Positions 17,346-28,004 are shown, counted from the first letter of the stretch. The stretch: 64,000 nucleotides of DNA from Mycobacterium dioxanotrophicus (GCF_002157835.1 NZ_CP020809.1:372001-436000), one strand, 5' to 3'. The notes: generated from the sequence alone by a model not told the origin. Translations and numbers: made by a program.

Positions 17346-18446
17346 CTACAGCGTGACGATCTGGTAGTCGGCCAGCCCGCCCATCAGGGTGTGCAGCTGG
17401 TCCTGCGACGATCCGAGGGTGTGCTCGATCGCGGTGAGCCGGGCCGCGTAATGCCCGACGGGGTACTCCGCGGTGATGCCGATGCCGCCGTGCAGCTGGA
17501 TGGATTCCTGCGAGATGTGCCTGCCCGAGCGGCCGATCTGCAGCTTGGTGCGGGCCGCGATCACAGGGTCGAAGTCGCCGTCGGTGATCGACATCGACGC
17601 ATAGAGGCCCATGCTGCGGGCCAGCTCCAGCGACACGTACATGTCGGCGGCGCGCTGGGTCAGGGTCTGGAACTTGCTCAGTGTGACGCCGAACTGCTTG
17701 CGCGCCTTGAGGTAATCGGTGGTCAGCCGCAGCGACTCCTCCATGGCACCGACTGCCTCGGCGCACAGCCCCGCCGACGCGCGGATCAAGGCGCGGGTGA
17801 TGGTGGCGCCGGCGTCGACCGCGTCGCCGAGAGGCTCGGCGGGCGTATCGGCCAGGTCGATCTGGGCGCCCCGCTGCCCGTCGAACGTGCGGTAGCTCTC
17901 CCGGGTGACCGCGGCAGCGTCGACGAGGAACAGCCCCGTCCCCCCGTCGGGCAGGGCCGCGCTGACGATCAGGGTGTCGGCATTGTCGCCGGCCAGCACG
18001 GGGTTCTTGCGGCCGGTGAGCGCCCACGAATCACCTTGTCGGACAGCCGTTGTCGCGACGGTGCCGGACGATCGCATGCCGGGCTCGGCATGGGCGAAGG
18101 CCAGCAGGCGCTGCCCGGCGGCGACCTCGTCGAGCAGTTGCCGCTGGGCGTCGGTGCCGGCCTCGGCGATGATCGACCCGGGCACCAGCGCGGCGTGCAG
18201 CACCGGCTCGGGCGCCAGCCTGCGCCCGATCTCGGCCTGCACCACCATGATCTCCAGCGGGCCGCCGGCGTCCTCCTCGAATCCCAGTCCGAGAACGCCG
18301 ATCTCAGCGAGCTGGGCCCACACTTGCGGGCTGTAGCCGGGATCGGTGTCGATGGCCTTGTTGCGCTTCTCGGTGTCGTAGCCCGACAGCACGTCGCGTG
18401 TGGTTTCGGCCAGCAGGGTCTGTTCTTCGGTCAGCTGAAAGTCCAT
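17346..18446 (-). CDS. acyl-CoA dehydrogenase, smaller subunit of a FadE pair
   Basis: A 366-residue FAD-dependent acyl-CoA dehydrogenase. The N-terminal helical domain begins MDFQLTEEQTLLAET; the middle strand domain is short and degenerate; the C-terminal domain has LKARKQFGVTLSKFQTLTQR and the flavin-contact QLHGGIGITAEY. A canonical catalytic Glu in a YEGT-type motif is absent; AIEHTLG stands in that region. Such shortened partners occur in the alpha2beta2 dehydrogenases of actinobacteria used on steroid side chains and other CoA esters. It follows the next entry by 8 bp, so the two are probably co-translated subunits of one enzyme. The substrate is unknown. Confidence 0.86.
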   Translation of the reverse strand: MDFQLTEEQTLLAETTRDVLSGYDTEKRNKAIDTDPGYSPQVWAQLAEIGVLGLGFEEDAGGPLEIMVVQAEIGRRLAPEPVLHAALVPGSIIAEAGTDAQRQLLDEVAAGQRLLAFAHAEPGMRSSGTVATTAVRQGDSWALTGRKNPVLAGDNADTLIVSAALPDGGTGLFLVDAAAVTRESYRTFDGQRGAQIDLADTPAEPLGDAVDAGATITRALIRASAGLCAEAVGAMEESLRLTTDYLKARKQFGVTLSKFQTLTQRAADMYVSLELARSMGLYASMSITDGDFDPVIAARTKLQIGRSGRHISQESIQLHGGIGITAEYPVGHYAARLTAIEHTLGSSQDQLHTLMGGLADYQIVTL

Positions 18447-18454
18447 GATTCAAC

Positions 18455-19615
18455 TCACAATCCGAGAATGGTGGACGCGATGATGGTGCGCTGAACCTCG
18501 TTGCTGCCGCCGTAGATCGAGGTTTTGCGGTAGTTCAGGTAGTGCGGTGCGGCCTCTTGGGCCCACTCGGGCGATGCGATGGTGTCGCCTGCCTCGTACG
18601 GCAACGCGTCGACGCCTGCGACCTCGACCAGAAGTTCTGTGGCGGTCTGCTGCAGCTGGCTGCCGCGCAGCTTCAGAACCGACGACGCCGGGTTGGGTTT
18701 GCCGTCGGCGGAGTCGGACGTGACCCGCATCTGGGTGAGTTCCAGTGCCAGCACGTCGTTCTCGGCCTCAGCCAAGCGTGCGGCGAACAAAGGGTCCGAC
18801 AGCAGACCGTTGGCGGCGGCCCGCTCCTTGGCCTCGGCCAGTCGCACCTTGGTGCGGGCCACCTGCGCGATGCCGGTGCGCTCGTTGCCGAGCAGGAACT
18901 TCGCGTAGGTCCAACCCTGGTTCTCTTCGCCGACAAGCTGATCGGCGGGCACCCGGACGTCCTCGAAGAACACCTCGTTGACCTCGAAGCTGCCGTCGAC
19001 GAGCTTGATGGGACGCAGCGTGATACCCGGCGTGTTCATGTCGATGAGCAGGAACGAGATGCCCGCCTGCTTCTTGGGTGCCTGCGGGTCGGTGCGGACC
19101 AGGCAGAAGATCCAGTCGGCGTACTGGCCCAGCGTGGTCCAGGTCTTCTGGCCGTTGACCACGTAGCTGTCCCCGTCACGCACCGCGGTGGTGCGCAGCG
19201 AGGCCAGGTCGGAGCCGGCCTCGGGCTCGGAGAAGCCCTGGCACCACCAGATGTCGAGCGCCGCGGTCGGCGGCAGGAAGCGTTCCTTGATGGCCTGGGA
19301 GCCGAACTCGGCGATCACCGGGCCGACCATCCGGGCGTTGAACGTCAACGGCTCCGGCACGCTGGCCAGCTGCATCTCGTCGAGCCAGATCTGGTGCTGA
19401 GTGGGCGTCCAGTCCTTGCCGCCCCACTCGACAGGCCAGTTGGGGACCGCCAAGCCGTGATCGTTGAGGATCTTGTGCGCGGTGACGATGCCGTCCTTGC
19501 CGAGTGGCTTACCCAGCCGGTTGCGTTCACGAATCTCGGCGGGAATCTGGGTGGTGTAGAAGGTGCGCAGTTCGTCGCGGAACGCAGCTTCCTCCGGTGT
19601 GAGCGCCAGTTGCAT
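18455..19615 (-). CDS. acyl-CoA dehydrogenase, larger subunit of a FadE pair
   Basis: A 386-residue acyl-CoA dehydrogenase with WWCQGFSEPEAGSDLASL (FAD and substrate contacts), NGQKTWTTLGQYADW and a C-terminal IYGGSNEVQ where classical enzymes have YEGT; the Glu is replaced by Gly. In heterotetrameric mycobacterial FadE pairs the catalytic base sits instead in the fifth helix region, and Glu245 in LLGNERTGIA is the likely candidate (inference). ATG 19615 has AGGGAG six bases upstream; the upstream in-frame GTG at 19648 is less likely. A short inverted repeat lies 38 bp upstream. Confidence 0.87.
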   Translation of the reverse strand: MQLALTPEEAAFRDELRTFYTTQIPAEIRERNRLGKPLGKDGIVTAHKILNDHGLAVPNWPVEWGGKDWTPTQHQIWLDEMQLASVPEPLTFNARMVGPVIAEFGSQAIKERFLPPTAALDIWWCQGFSEPEAGSDLASLRTTAVRDGDSYVVNGQKTWTTLGQYADWIFCLVRTDPQAPKKQAGISFLLIDMNTPGITLRPIKLVDGSFEVNEVFFEDVRVPADQLVGEENQGWTYAKFLLGNERTGIAQVARTKVRLAEAKERAAANGLLSDPLFAARLAEAENDVLALELTQMRVTSDSADGKPNPASSVLKLRGSQLQQTATELLVEVAGVDALPYEAGDTIASPEWAQEAAPHYLNYRKTSIYGGSNEVQRTIIASTILGL

Positions 19616-19652
19616 GACCATCTCCCTGCTCCGTGGATCTGACAGCACACTA

Positions 19653-19667
19653 AACCACCGGTTGGTT
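19653..19667. promoter_or_regulatory. candidate operator of the FadE pair
   Basis: AACCA-CCGGT-TGGTT forms an inverted repeat with 5-bp arms, 38 bp upstream of the larger FadE start. The position and symmetry fit a TetR-type repressor site, common for fadE operons, but the regulator is not in the immediate neighbourhood. Confidence 0.35.
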
Positions 19668-19712
19668 GGGTAGCGAAACGGCCAGGTCAGGGGGCCGTTC
19701 TCAGCGGACCGG

Positions 19713-20543
19713 TCAGCGCACCAGTCGGCGCAACAGCGCCGAGGAGGCGGCGATACCGAGCACCGCGGCGACGATCAGCACCGTGACGTCGACGACCCAG
19801 TTGGTCGGCGTGCCGATCAGCAGCCCGCGCAGAGCGTTGACCTCGTAGCTCAGCGGATTGATCGTCGACAGTGCGCGCAGCCAGCCCGGCATGATGTCGA
19901 CGGGATAGAGCGCATTGGACGCGAAGAACAACGGCATGGTGATGGCCTGGCCGATACCCATCAACCGGTCGCGCTTGCGGACGAGACCGGCCAAGGTCAT
20001 CGACAGGCACGCGAAGAACGCCGCGCCGAGCACGACGATGGCCATCGCGGCGAGGATCCGCAGCGGGTTGGCCGTCATCGAGATGCCCATCAGGTAGGCG
20101 AGCACCACGACGCCGACCACCTGCGCCACCGAGCGCACGCCGGCTGCGAACGCCTTGCCGGTCACCAGCGCCGAGGCCGGTGTCGGTGTCACCATGAGCT
20201 TGGCCAGGATGCCCGCGTCGCGGTCCCAGATGATCTGGATGCCGTAGAAAATCGAGATGAACAGGGCGGACTGCGCGATGATGCCCGGCGCCAGGAAGGT
20301 CAGATAGGGCACGCCGCCGGTGTTCACGACGTGTAACCGGCTGAACGTCTGCCCGAAGATCAGGAGCCACAGCGCGGGCTGGATCAGGCGGGTGAACAAC
20401 TCGGTGCGGTCGTAGCGCAGCTTCTGCAACTCCACGAGCGCGAATGCTCCGACGCGCACGGCCATACCGCGTACCCGACGCCAGCCGCGTGGCGCGAGGA
20501 CCAAATGTGTCGGGGCCGACGGAGTCGGAGCATCAACTGACAC
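19713..20543 (-). CDS. ABC-2 type multidrug exporter permease (DrrB-like)
   Basis: A 276-residue membrane protein with six hydrophobic segments of the ABC-2/daunorubicin resistance type. The conserved LAPGIIAQSALF and the late PLFFASNALYPVDIMPGWLR loop are family hallmarks. GTG 20543 follows AAGGA by six bases and overlaps the end of the ATPase gene by 11 bp, so translation is coupled. With the ATPase it should export a hydrophobic compound; the MarR gene upstream suggests induction by its substrate. Confidence 0.87.
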   Translation of the reverse strand: MSVDAPTPSAPTHLVLAPRGWRRVRGMAVRVGAFALVELQKLRYDRTELFTRLIQPALWLLIFGQTFSRLHVVNTGGVPYLTFLAPGIIAQSALFISIFYGIQIIWDRDAGILAKLMVTPTPASALVTGKAFAAGVRSVAQVVGVVVLAYLMGISMTANPLRILAAMAIVVLGAAFFACLSMTLAGLVRKRDRLMGIGQAITMPLFFASNALYPVDIMPGWLRALSTINPLSYEVNALRGLLIGTPTNWVVDVTVLIVAAVLGIAASSALLRRLVR

Positions 20544-21360
20544 GGCGTGCCGTCCTTCGGCTCGAGCGGACCTCGCGGATACCCGAACGTCGAGTGTCCT
20601 CGCCGAGTTCGGAGCCCGCGTAGTGGCGGAAGACGTCTTCCAGCGTCGCGCCGTCACCGTGACCGGACACCGACTCCTTGAGAGCGGCCGGCGTGTCGAC
20701 GGCTTGTAGCCGGCCGTGGTGCATCAACGCGACGCGGTCGCACAGTGCGTCGGCCTCGGCCATGTAGTGGGTGGTCAGCAGTACCGTCATGCCGAATTCG
20801 GCCTGCATGCGCTGCACCTGTTCCCAGACACTGTCGCGGGCAATGGGATCCAGCCCGACAGTCGGTTCGTCGAGGATCAGCAGCAGCGGCCGGTTGACCA
20901 ATGCCTGCGCCAGCTCCAGGCGCCGCACCATGCCGCCGGAATAGGTGCCCGCCGGCTCGTCGGCGACGTCGAGCAGGTGCATGCCCTCCAGTGCGAGGGT
21001 GACCCGCTCGCGCAGCTCGACTCGCGGTACGTCGTAGAGCCGGGCGAACAGCTCGACGTTCTGCCTGCCGGTGAGTGCGGGCTCGATCGAAAGCTGTTGC
21101 GGCACGTAGCCGATGTTGTGGCGGATGTCCATGGTGTGGTGACGGGTATCGAGTCCGAAGATTCGGACCTCGCCGTGTTGGACCGGGGTCAGAGTGGTGA
21201 GCACCCGCACCACGGTGGTCTTTCCCGCGCCGTTGGGGCCGAGCAGGCCTAGGGTCTCGCCCTGGCGCACCTGCAGGCTCACCTCCTCGACCGCGGTGAA
21301 CTGCCCGTAGCGATGGGTCAGGCCGCGGCAGTCGACGGCGAGCAGATCGTTGGTCGTCAT
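20533..21360 (-). CDS. ABC exporter ATP-binding protein (DrrA-like)
   Basis: A 275-residue ATPase: Walker A GPNGAGKTT, signature YSGGMVRRLELAQAL, Walker B LLILDEPTVGLDP and switch His in LTTHYMAEADAL, which is typical of the DrrA/NodI group. The C-terminal tail (EDVFRHYAG) is the usual DrrA extension. Its ATG overlaps the marR stop as ATGA. It is the motor of the exporter with the downstream permease. Confidence 0.9.
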   Translation of the reverse strand: MTTNDLLAVDCRGLTHRYGQFTAVEEVSLQVRQGETLGLLGPNGAGKTTVVRVLTTLTPVQHGEVRIFGLDTRHHTMDIRHNIGYVPQQLSIEPALTGRQNVELFARLYDVPRVELRERVTLALEGMHLLDVADEPAGTYSGGMVRRLELAQALVNRPLLLILDEPTVGLDPIARDSVWEQVQRMQAEFGMTVLLTTHYMAEADALCDRVALMHHGRLQAVDTPAALKESVSGHGDGATLEDVFRHYAGSELGEDTRRSGIREVRSSRRTARRVS

Positions 21361-21851
21361 GCCTTCACCGCCTCTGGGGTGTCTCGCAGCTCGGCATCCT
21401 CGTGCAGCAGCCGGGTCAATTCGGAGAGCACGTCCAATCCTTTTGTCAACGCGTCAATTTGGCCGGGTTCGAGCTTGGTCAACACGGCCGACAGCGCGGC
21501 ACGGCGGGCGGCCCGGGATTCATCGGCGACCCGCTGTGCCGACTCCGTGAGCGCCAGGCGTCCGACGCGGCGGTCGGCGTCATCGACGGTCCGGATCAGC
21601 AGTCCGTCGTTGACCAGCCGCGACACCAGTGTCGATGCGGTGTTGGGCACCAGGCTGAGTTCGGCGGCAGATTCGCGCACCGAGATGCCGGGACGCCGAC
21701 CCACCAGGCGTACGAGTTCGGCCTGGGACTGCGTCAGCCCCGCCGCATCGAACCCGCCGCCGGTGGATCGACGGAGCTGCCGCCGAAATCGGCCGACGAC
21801 ACTGAACAGGTCGCTGATCAGATCTCCGTACGCATCCACCACGTCGTCCAC
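21357..21851 (-). CDS. MarR family transcriptional regulator
   Basis: A roughly 164-residue regulator. The winged helix is seen in GISVRESAAELSLVPNTAST, then LVSRLVNDGLLIRTVDDADRR, with the basic wing. The N- and C-terminal helices form the usual MarR dimer interface. The frame is open far upstream; the first plausible starts are GTG 21851, 21842 and 21839, and I use 21851, which abuts a perfect palindrome. The gene overlaps the exporter ATPase by ATGA. It probably represses its own operon and is released by a drug-like ligand. Confidence 0.85.
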   Translation of the reverse strand: MDDVVDAYGDLISDLFSVVGRFRRQLRRSTGGGFDAAGLTQSQAELVRLVGRRPGISVRESAAELSLVPNTASTLVSRLVNDGLLIRTVDDADRRVGRLALTESAQRVADESRAARRAALSAVLTKLEPGQIDALTKGLDVLSELTRLLHEDAELRDTPEAVKA

Positions 21852-21874
21852 GATACCTCTGTAACAGAGGTATC
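21852..21874. promoter_or_regulatory. MarR operator, perfect palindrome
   Basis: GATACCTCT (21852-21860), spacer GTAAC, then AGAGGTATC (21866-21874): nine-base arms with no mismatch. It ends one base before the marR GTG, so a bound MarR dimer would block the ribosome-binding site and promoter. This is the standard autoregulatory position for the family. Confidence 0.7.
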
Positions 21875-21894
21875 GCAGATGCCCGGGGAGTACG

Positions 21895-22185
21895 TCAGCC
21901 GGTTCGGTGGCTGACGTCGCGTGGCTGCTGGGGCTTAGGAAGGGTGGTGGTCGGTTTTGGGTGGTGAGCCAGGCTTGGTGTTGGCGTTGTTGTTCGGTGT
22001 TGAGGGTGGCGGCGTTCGGCGGTGATGCGGTCGCGGCGGTCGTGGTCGCGGGCGTCGTTGGCGCAGACGGTGGCGGCCAGGGCATCGAGTTCCCCGATCA
22101 GCGCCAACCGGCGCGCGATCGCCGCGGCCTCCGCTCGCCCGGCATCGCTCAACCCGTCGATCAGGTCTGTGATGTCCTGAGACAT
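21895..22185 (-). pseudogene. remnant of a DUF222/HNH (13E12-type) protein
   Basis: ATG 22185 opens a frame whose first 55 residues match the N terminus of DUF222 proteins (LIDGLSDAGRAEAAAIARRL, then ALIGELDAL). It then jumps to text like the family's C-terminal end (DHDRRDRITAER), and the usual final motif appears only in another frame as TTQNRPPPF. So the central DUF222 region and the HNH nuclease are missing and the tail is shifted. This looks like an internally deleted, decayed copy of the repeated 13E12-type gene family of mycobacteria. The 273 bp between it and glgX hold only a GTACCA/TGGTAC repeat at 22398-22416. Confidence 0.55.
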
Positions 22186-22458
22186 CACAGCCGACACCTC
22201 AGAGCCTGAGCGCAGGGGTCTGGGTGCCCCAAAAATCCACGGTTTCGGAATGTGTCGGCGTGTGCCCGGATTGCCGCAGCCGTGGCCGCAGGGTAGTTGC
22301 CGCCGCTCTTCGGCTGCTACCCCCGGCCCGCCCGGCCGGTGGCACGAACTCGAAAGCTCGGTGCCTGCAAGGCGGCCACGGCTGCTACTTGCCGAAGGTA
22401 CCATACTTCCTGGTACGGACCGGCGTATCGATACAGTGAGCAACGCTCGCCGTGGCGC

Positions 22459-24600
<2,142 letters not shown>

Positions 24601-24680
24601 AATCCGACTTTACGGGTCCGCTGCGTTGCGTGACCATCGGACGGATCGCGCGCCATTTGCCGGATGGAAGGGGAATCACT

Positions 24681-25496
24681 GTGCTTACCGGCTCTGAGCT
24701 GCCGAAATACCGCACGCTGCGGGTTGTGGTTGACCGTGGCGTCGTGACCGTCACATTGCACCGTCCGGCGCATCGCAACGCTTTCGGCGACGGTATGCGC
24801 GAGGAACTGGCCGACGCGTACACGTGGTGCGACCGTGATGACACCGTCCGCGTGATCGTGCTCACCGGCGAGCCGCCGGCGTTCTGCGCGGGTGCGGATC
24901 TCACGGCGGGCGAGGACACGTTCACCGCGCCGGGACCGGACTTCAGCGCGGCCGGGGTCGCGGTGCCGGCGTGGACGCTGGCCAAGCCGGTGATCGCCGC
25001 GGTCAACGGACACGCCGTGGGGCTGGGCCTGACGTTGGCGCTGCAGTGCGATATCCGCATCTTCGCCGCCGACGCGCGCTACGGCGTCGTGCAGGCCCGG
25101 CGCGGCATGATCGGCGACGCGTACTCGCACTGGATCCTGCCCCGGTTGGCCGGCATCTCCAACGCGGCCGAAATCCTGTTGACAGGAAGCACTTTCGATG
25201 GCCACCGGGCCGTCGAGCTCGGGCTGGGCAGCCGGGTGCTGCCCGCCGACCAGGTGCTGCCCGCCGCGCTCGAACTCGCTCATGACATCGCGACCAACAC
25301 CGCACCGATGGCGGTGGCCGCCAGCAAGCGTCTGCTGTGGGATTCGCTCGAGCTGGACCGCACGGCGGTGGGCGCCCGGGAGACCGAGATCCATCTGCGG
25401 CTGATGGCCCACGACGATGCGCGCGAGGGCGTGCGGGCTCACGTCGAGCGTCGGGATCCGCGCTGGACGGGCTTGCCGCAGGATCCGACTAACTGA
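24681..25496 (+). CDS. enoyl-CoA hydratase/isomerase family protein
   Basis: A 271-residue crotonase-fold protein. The oxyanion-hole motif is AFCAGADL near residue 70 and the second conserved region is AAVNGHAVGLGLTLALQCD. In the usual catalytic positions the pattern is QARRGMIGDAYSHWILPRLAG, without the paired Glu residues of true enoyl-CoA hydratases, so it could be an isomerase, a hydrolase or an inactive member. GTG 24681 has GAAGGGG seven bases upstream. It converges with pncA, overlapping by 8 bp. It has no partner in beta-oxidation next to it. Confidence 0.8.
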   Translation: MLTGSELPKYRTLRVVVDRGVVTVTLHRPAHRNAFGDGMREELADAYTWCDRDDTVRVIVLTGEPPAFCAGADLTAGEDTFTAPGPDFSAAGVAVPAWTLAKPVIAAVNGHAVGLGLTLALQCDIRIFAADARYGVVQARRGMIGDAYSHWILPRLAGISNAAEILLTGSTFDGHRAVELGLGSRVLPADQVLPAALELAHDIATNTAPMAVAASKRLLWDSLELDRTAVGARETEIHLRLMAHDDAREGVRAHVERRDPRWTGLPQDPTN

Positions 25497-26040
25497 CTTC
25501 GACGCCCGCCGAACGCAATTCGGCGATCGCCGCGGCGGTGCTCTGCGGGGCGACTCCGGCGGTGAGCCCGGTGAGCACGCGGGTCCGCAGACCGGCTTTG
25601 GCCGCGTCGGCTGCTGTGGCCGCCACACAGTAATCGGTCGCGATGCCCACCACGTCGACGGCATCCACATCGTGGCCGCGCAGCCAGTCCGTCAACGTCG
25701 TACCGGAATCGTCGGCGCCCTCGAAACCGCTGTAGGCGGCCGAGTAGTGCCCCTTTGTGAACACGGCCTCCACCGCACTCGCGTCGAACTCGGGGTGAAA
25801 CGCGGCGCCCGGCGTCTCCGCCACACAGTGCCGCGGCCACGAGTTCTGATAGTCGGGGTGCTCGGAGAAGTGCTCACCGGGGTCGATGTGGAAGTCCTTG
25901 GTGGCCACGACGTGGTCGTAGCCATGGTCGCCTGCGAGCAGTTCGGTGATCGCCCGAGCGACGGTTGCTCCGCCGGCCACCGCCAGCGAACCGCCTTCAC
26001 AGAAGTCGTTCTGGACGTCGACGACGATGAGTGCGCGCAT
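25489..26040 (-). CDS. pncA: nicotinamidase/pyrazinamidase
   Basis: A 183-residue nicotinamide and pyrazinamide amidohydrolase. Start MRALIVVDVQNDFCEGG is nearly identical to M. tuberculosis PncA. The catalytic triad is in place: Asp8, Lys96 (VFTKGHYS) and Cys138 (IATDYCV). The metal ligands Asp49, His51, His57 and His71 are also at the expected positions. It acts in NAD salvage and in activation of pyrazinamide. An alternative ATG lies nine bases upstream (26049). It lies 23 bp downstream of the membrane operon, so may be read from it. Confidence 0.96.
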   Translation of the reverse strand: MRALIVVDVQNDFCEGGSLAVAGGATVARAITELLAGDHGYDHVVATKDFHIDPGEHFSEHPDYQNSWPRHCVAETPGAAFHPEFDASAVEAVFTKGHYSAAYSGFEGADDSGTTLTDWLRGHDVDAVDVVGIATDYCVAATAADAAKAGLRTRVLTGLTAGVAPQSTAAAIAELRSAGVEVS

Positions 26041-26063
26041 GGTGTTCATTGTGCGCTGCGGCG

Positions 26064-27368
26064 TCACCCGCCGAACAACAGATACAAACCGGTGAACGTG
26101 TAGCCGACCATCACCAGCATCATCGACAGCTGGCCGGTGAGCTGGTGGCGCTTGGGCAGCAGCTGCAACGCCCGGTCGTGAGCCGCGATCACGCCGGCGA
26201 CGTGCCCGGCGAGCACGCACCCGACCTTGAGGCTCGCGAGCACCGAAGGATGAAGCGACAGAATGTAATTCACGCTGACGTTGTCGAGCCCGAGCAGCAG
26301 GATCACGGTCTGCTGGCCACGCTCGACCAGGTAGGACAGGTAGTGCGCGAACACGTAGCCGATGACGATCGGGATGAGCGAATGCGCCATCAGCCCGGGT
26401 AGTTCGCGGCGGCGCTGCCGGTCCACGCCGCCGGTGGCCCGCGCGGCGGCGCTGAAGGTGAGGGCCACTGTCGTGGCGAACACCAGCAGCCCGGCCGTGC
26501 GGATGAGCGACGCCGTGGCCGGGGAGCCGGAGTGCGCGTCGACGAAGTTGCGCCACTGCGGCATCGCCGAGAAGCTGTCGAACGCCGTGGAGCCAAGCAG
26601 CACCGCGAGCGTCGCGACGACCCCCGAGCGCACCGGAAGCGTCGGCAGGTGATTGAACGGATTGCCGATGACGATCTGCCCGTCGTGCCGCCGCAGCGGG
26701 GACAATCGCGACGCCACCATGCTGTAGACGTCGAACGGATCGGCCCGGGAAAGCCACGGCTCACCGCAGCACATCGCGCCGACGAACGTCACCGCGACAT
26801 ATGCCAGAAGCCAGTAGCGGATCGCGGCGAGCGACGCCGGGTCCGGGCTCGCCAGTTCCAGCCAGACGAACGCGAACAGCCCGGCGGCCGCGGGCCAGTA
26901 GCCCAGCCGTTCCGGGTAGTGCCATGGCCGCCGGCGGACCGCGAGGCAGACGACGCGGTAGACCGTGCGGACGGGGGAGAACACCCGCCACACCGGCCCG
27001 AACGCCAGGGACAACGCCACCAGGCCCACCCACAGCAGCACGTAGAACACGCCGGGGAGCGGATTCTTGGCGTCCTGCGGGCCGATTGACGAGGCGATGG
27101 TCACCCACCCGGCGAACCCCAGGGCGATCAACCGCACCGCCCAGCGGGTGACCGGTGAATCCACGGTCTCCTGCACCCAGCCCGGCAGGGCCCGGCCCGG
27201 TTTGTCCGGGTCGAACCGCGGCCGGCGCCAGGCGAACGCGACGACGGCGAACGTGAACGTCAACGTCCACGCGGCCCCGAGCAGCGCATACGTATACGGG
27301 ATCGGCAGATCGGTAGAACCGCCCAGGCCGTGGGCCAGTACGGCGGTGCGGACGTGAGGAGCTATCAG
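26064..27368 (-). CDS. polytopic membrane protein of unknown function, start probably CTG
   Basis: About 434 residues with roughly ten membrane helices. Similar actinobacterial proteins, some labelled fenitrothion-hydrolase-like, begin with an AHG-x-GG-x-DLPIP motif, here AHGLGGSTDLPIP. That motif lies upstream of the first ordinary start codon (TTG 27263), which would remove it and the first helix. In frame at 27368 there is a CTG eight bases after GGAG; I take that as the likely start, as an inference. Other features are a CCGEPW motif and a C-terminal set of helices. It is 16 bp from the lipoprotein gene. Confidence 0.68.
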   Translation of the reverse strand: MIAPHVRTAVLAHGLGGSTDLPIPYTYALLGAAWTLTFTFAVVAFAWRRPRFDPDKPGRALPGWVQETVDSPVTRWAVRLIALGFAGWVTIASSIGPQDAKNPLPGVFYVLLWVGLVALSLAFGPVWRVFSPVRTVYRVVCLAVRRRPWHYPERLGYWPAAAGLFAFVWLELASPDPASLAAIRYWLLAYVAVTFVGAMCCGEPWLSRADPFDVYSMVASRLSPLRRHDGQIVIGNPFNHLPTLPVRSGVVATLAVLLGSTAFDSFSAMPQWRNFVDAHSGSPATASLIRTAGLLVFATTVALTFSAAARATGGVDRQRRRELPGLMAHSLIPIVIGYVFAHYLSYLVERGQQTVILLLGLDNVSVNYILSLHPSVLASLKVGCVLAGHVAGVIAAHDRALQLLPKRHQLTGQLSMMLVMVGYTFTGLYLLFGG

Positions 27369-27384
27369 GATTCTGGCTCCGGCG

Positions 27385-27822
27385 TCACTGCTGCACTTGC
27401 ACGCTGGCGATGGTGCGGTTCAGATGATGCAGCTCGATCTCGACGGTGCCTGGCACGTCGACGGTGAACTGGAACTGCTGACCGGCGCGCGGCTCGATCT
27501 TGAAGGTGTGGTCCGGCGTCGAGTGCACGTGCAGTTCGTCGGCCGCGTCACTGTTGACGCGTACCACGATGGGCTCTTTCACCTTGCTCTGCAGCGACGC
27601 GTTGGTCGGTGTCACCTCACCGGCCTTGATCGTCACGTCGATCACCAGGCGGTTGGGAGCCTGCTGCTGGTTGGTCATGTCGGACGGGGCGACGGTGGTC
27701 ACCGACGGGGTGGTGGAGGCGGCGCTCTCGGCGGTCTTGGACTTGTCCGAGCCGCTGCATCCGGCCGCCAGGAGTGCTGCGGCGGCGGCCAGGACGATCA
27801 CTCTGTTTGTACGCGTGGTCAC
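27385..27822 (-). CDS. lipoprotein with cupredoxin-like domain
   Basis: A 145-residue lipoprotein: basic N terminus, hydrophobic core and lipobox LLAAGCSG, so Cys22 is probably acylated. After a Ser/Thr/Pro linker the rest is a beta-sandwich with VTIKAGEVTPTNASLQSK, then HVHSTPDHTFKIEPRAGQQF and HHLNRTIASVQVQ. The layout, including His residues in HVHSTPDH and LHHLN, resembles cupredoxin-like domains, but a full blue-copper set (His, Cys, His, Met) is not present. GTG 27822 overlaps the upstream stop as GTGA. It may bind or ferry a metal or ligand at the outer face of the membrane. Confidence 0.75.
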   Translation of the reverse strand: MTTRTNRVIVLAAAAALLAAGCSGSDKSKTAESAASTTPSVTTVAPSDMTNQQQAPNRLVIDVTIKAGEVTPTNASLQSKVKEPIVVRVNSDAADELHVHSTPDHTFKIEPRAGQQFQFTVDVPGTVEIELHHLNRTIASVQVQQ

Positions 27823-28004
27823 GGTGAACCATCTTCGCCTGTAGTGTCCCGCGATTCATCTTCATCGCCCGGTTCGTCGTCGGTGTCGGGATTGCGGCGG
27901 TCCCGCCGGGCGATGTAGACGATCACCCCGACGACCACGACAGCGGGGACGAACGCAGGCAGCGCCAGCAGCAGCGTGTGATCGGCCAGGTATGTCTGAG
28001 TCAC
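27819..28004 (-). CDS. 61-residue membrane micro-protein
   Basis: One membrane helix (LLLALPAFVPAVVVVGVIVYIA, in two pieces, residues 10-31), preceded by a short extracytoplasmic end and followed by a strongly acidic tail (DTDDEPGDEDESRDTTGED). Not recognised to a named family. Start GTG 28004 overlaps the stop of the upstream gene as GTGA, and its own stop overlaps the lipoprotein start as GTGA. Coupling at both ends supports a real subunit of a membrane complex. Confidence 0.75.
   Translation of the reverse strand: MTQTYLADHTLLLALPAFVPAVVVVGVIVYIARRDRRNPDTDDEPGDEDESRDTTGEDGSP

Noticed and set aside
22398..22416. GTACCA/TGGTAC inverted repeat between glgX and the DUF222 remnant
   Set aside because: It does not lie upstream of a real gene, and its arms are short; resemblance to the cyp138 operator is partial.
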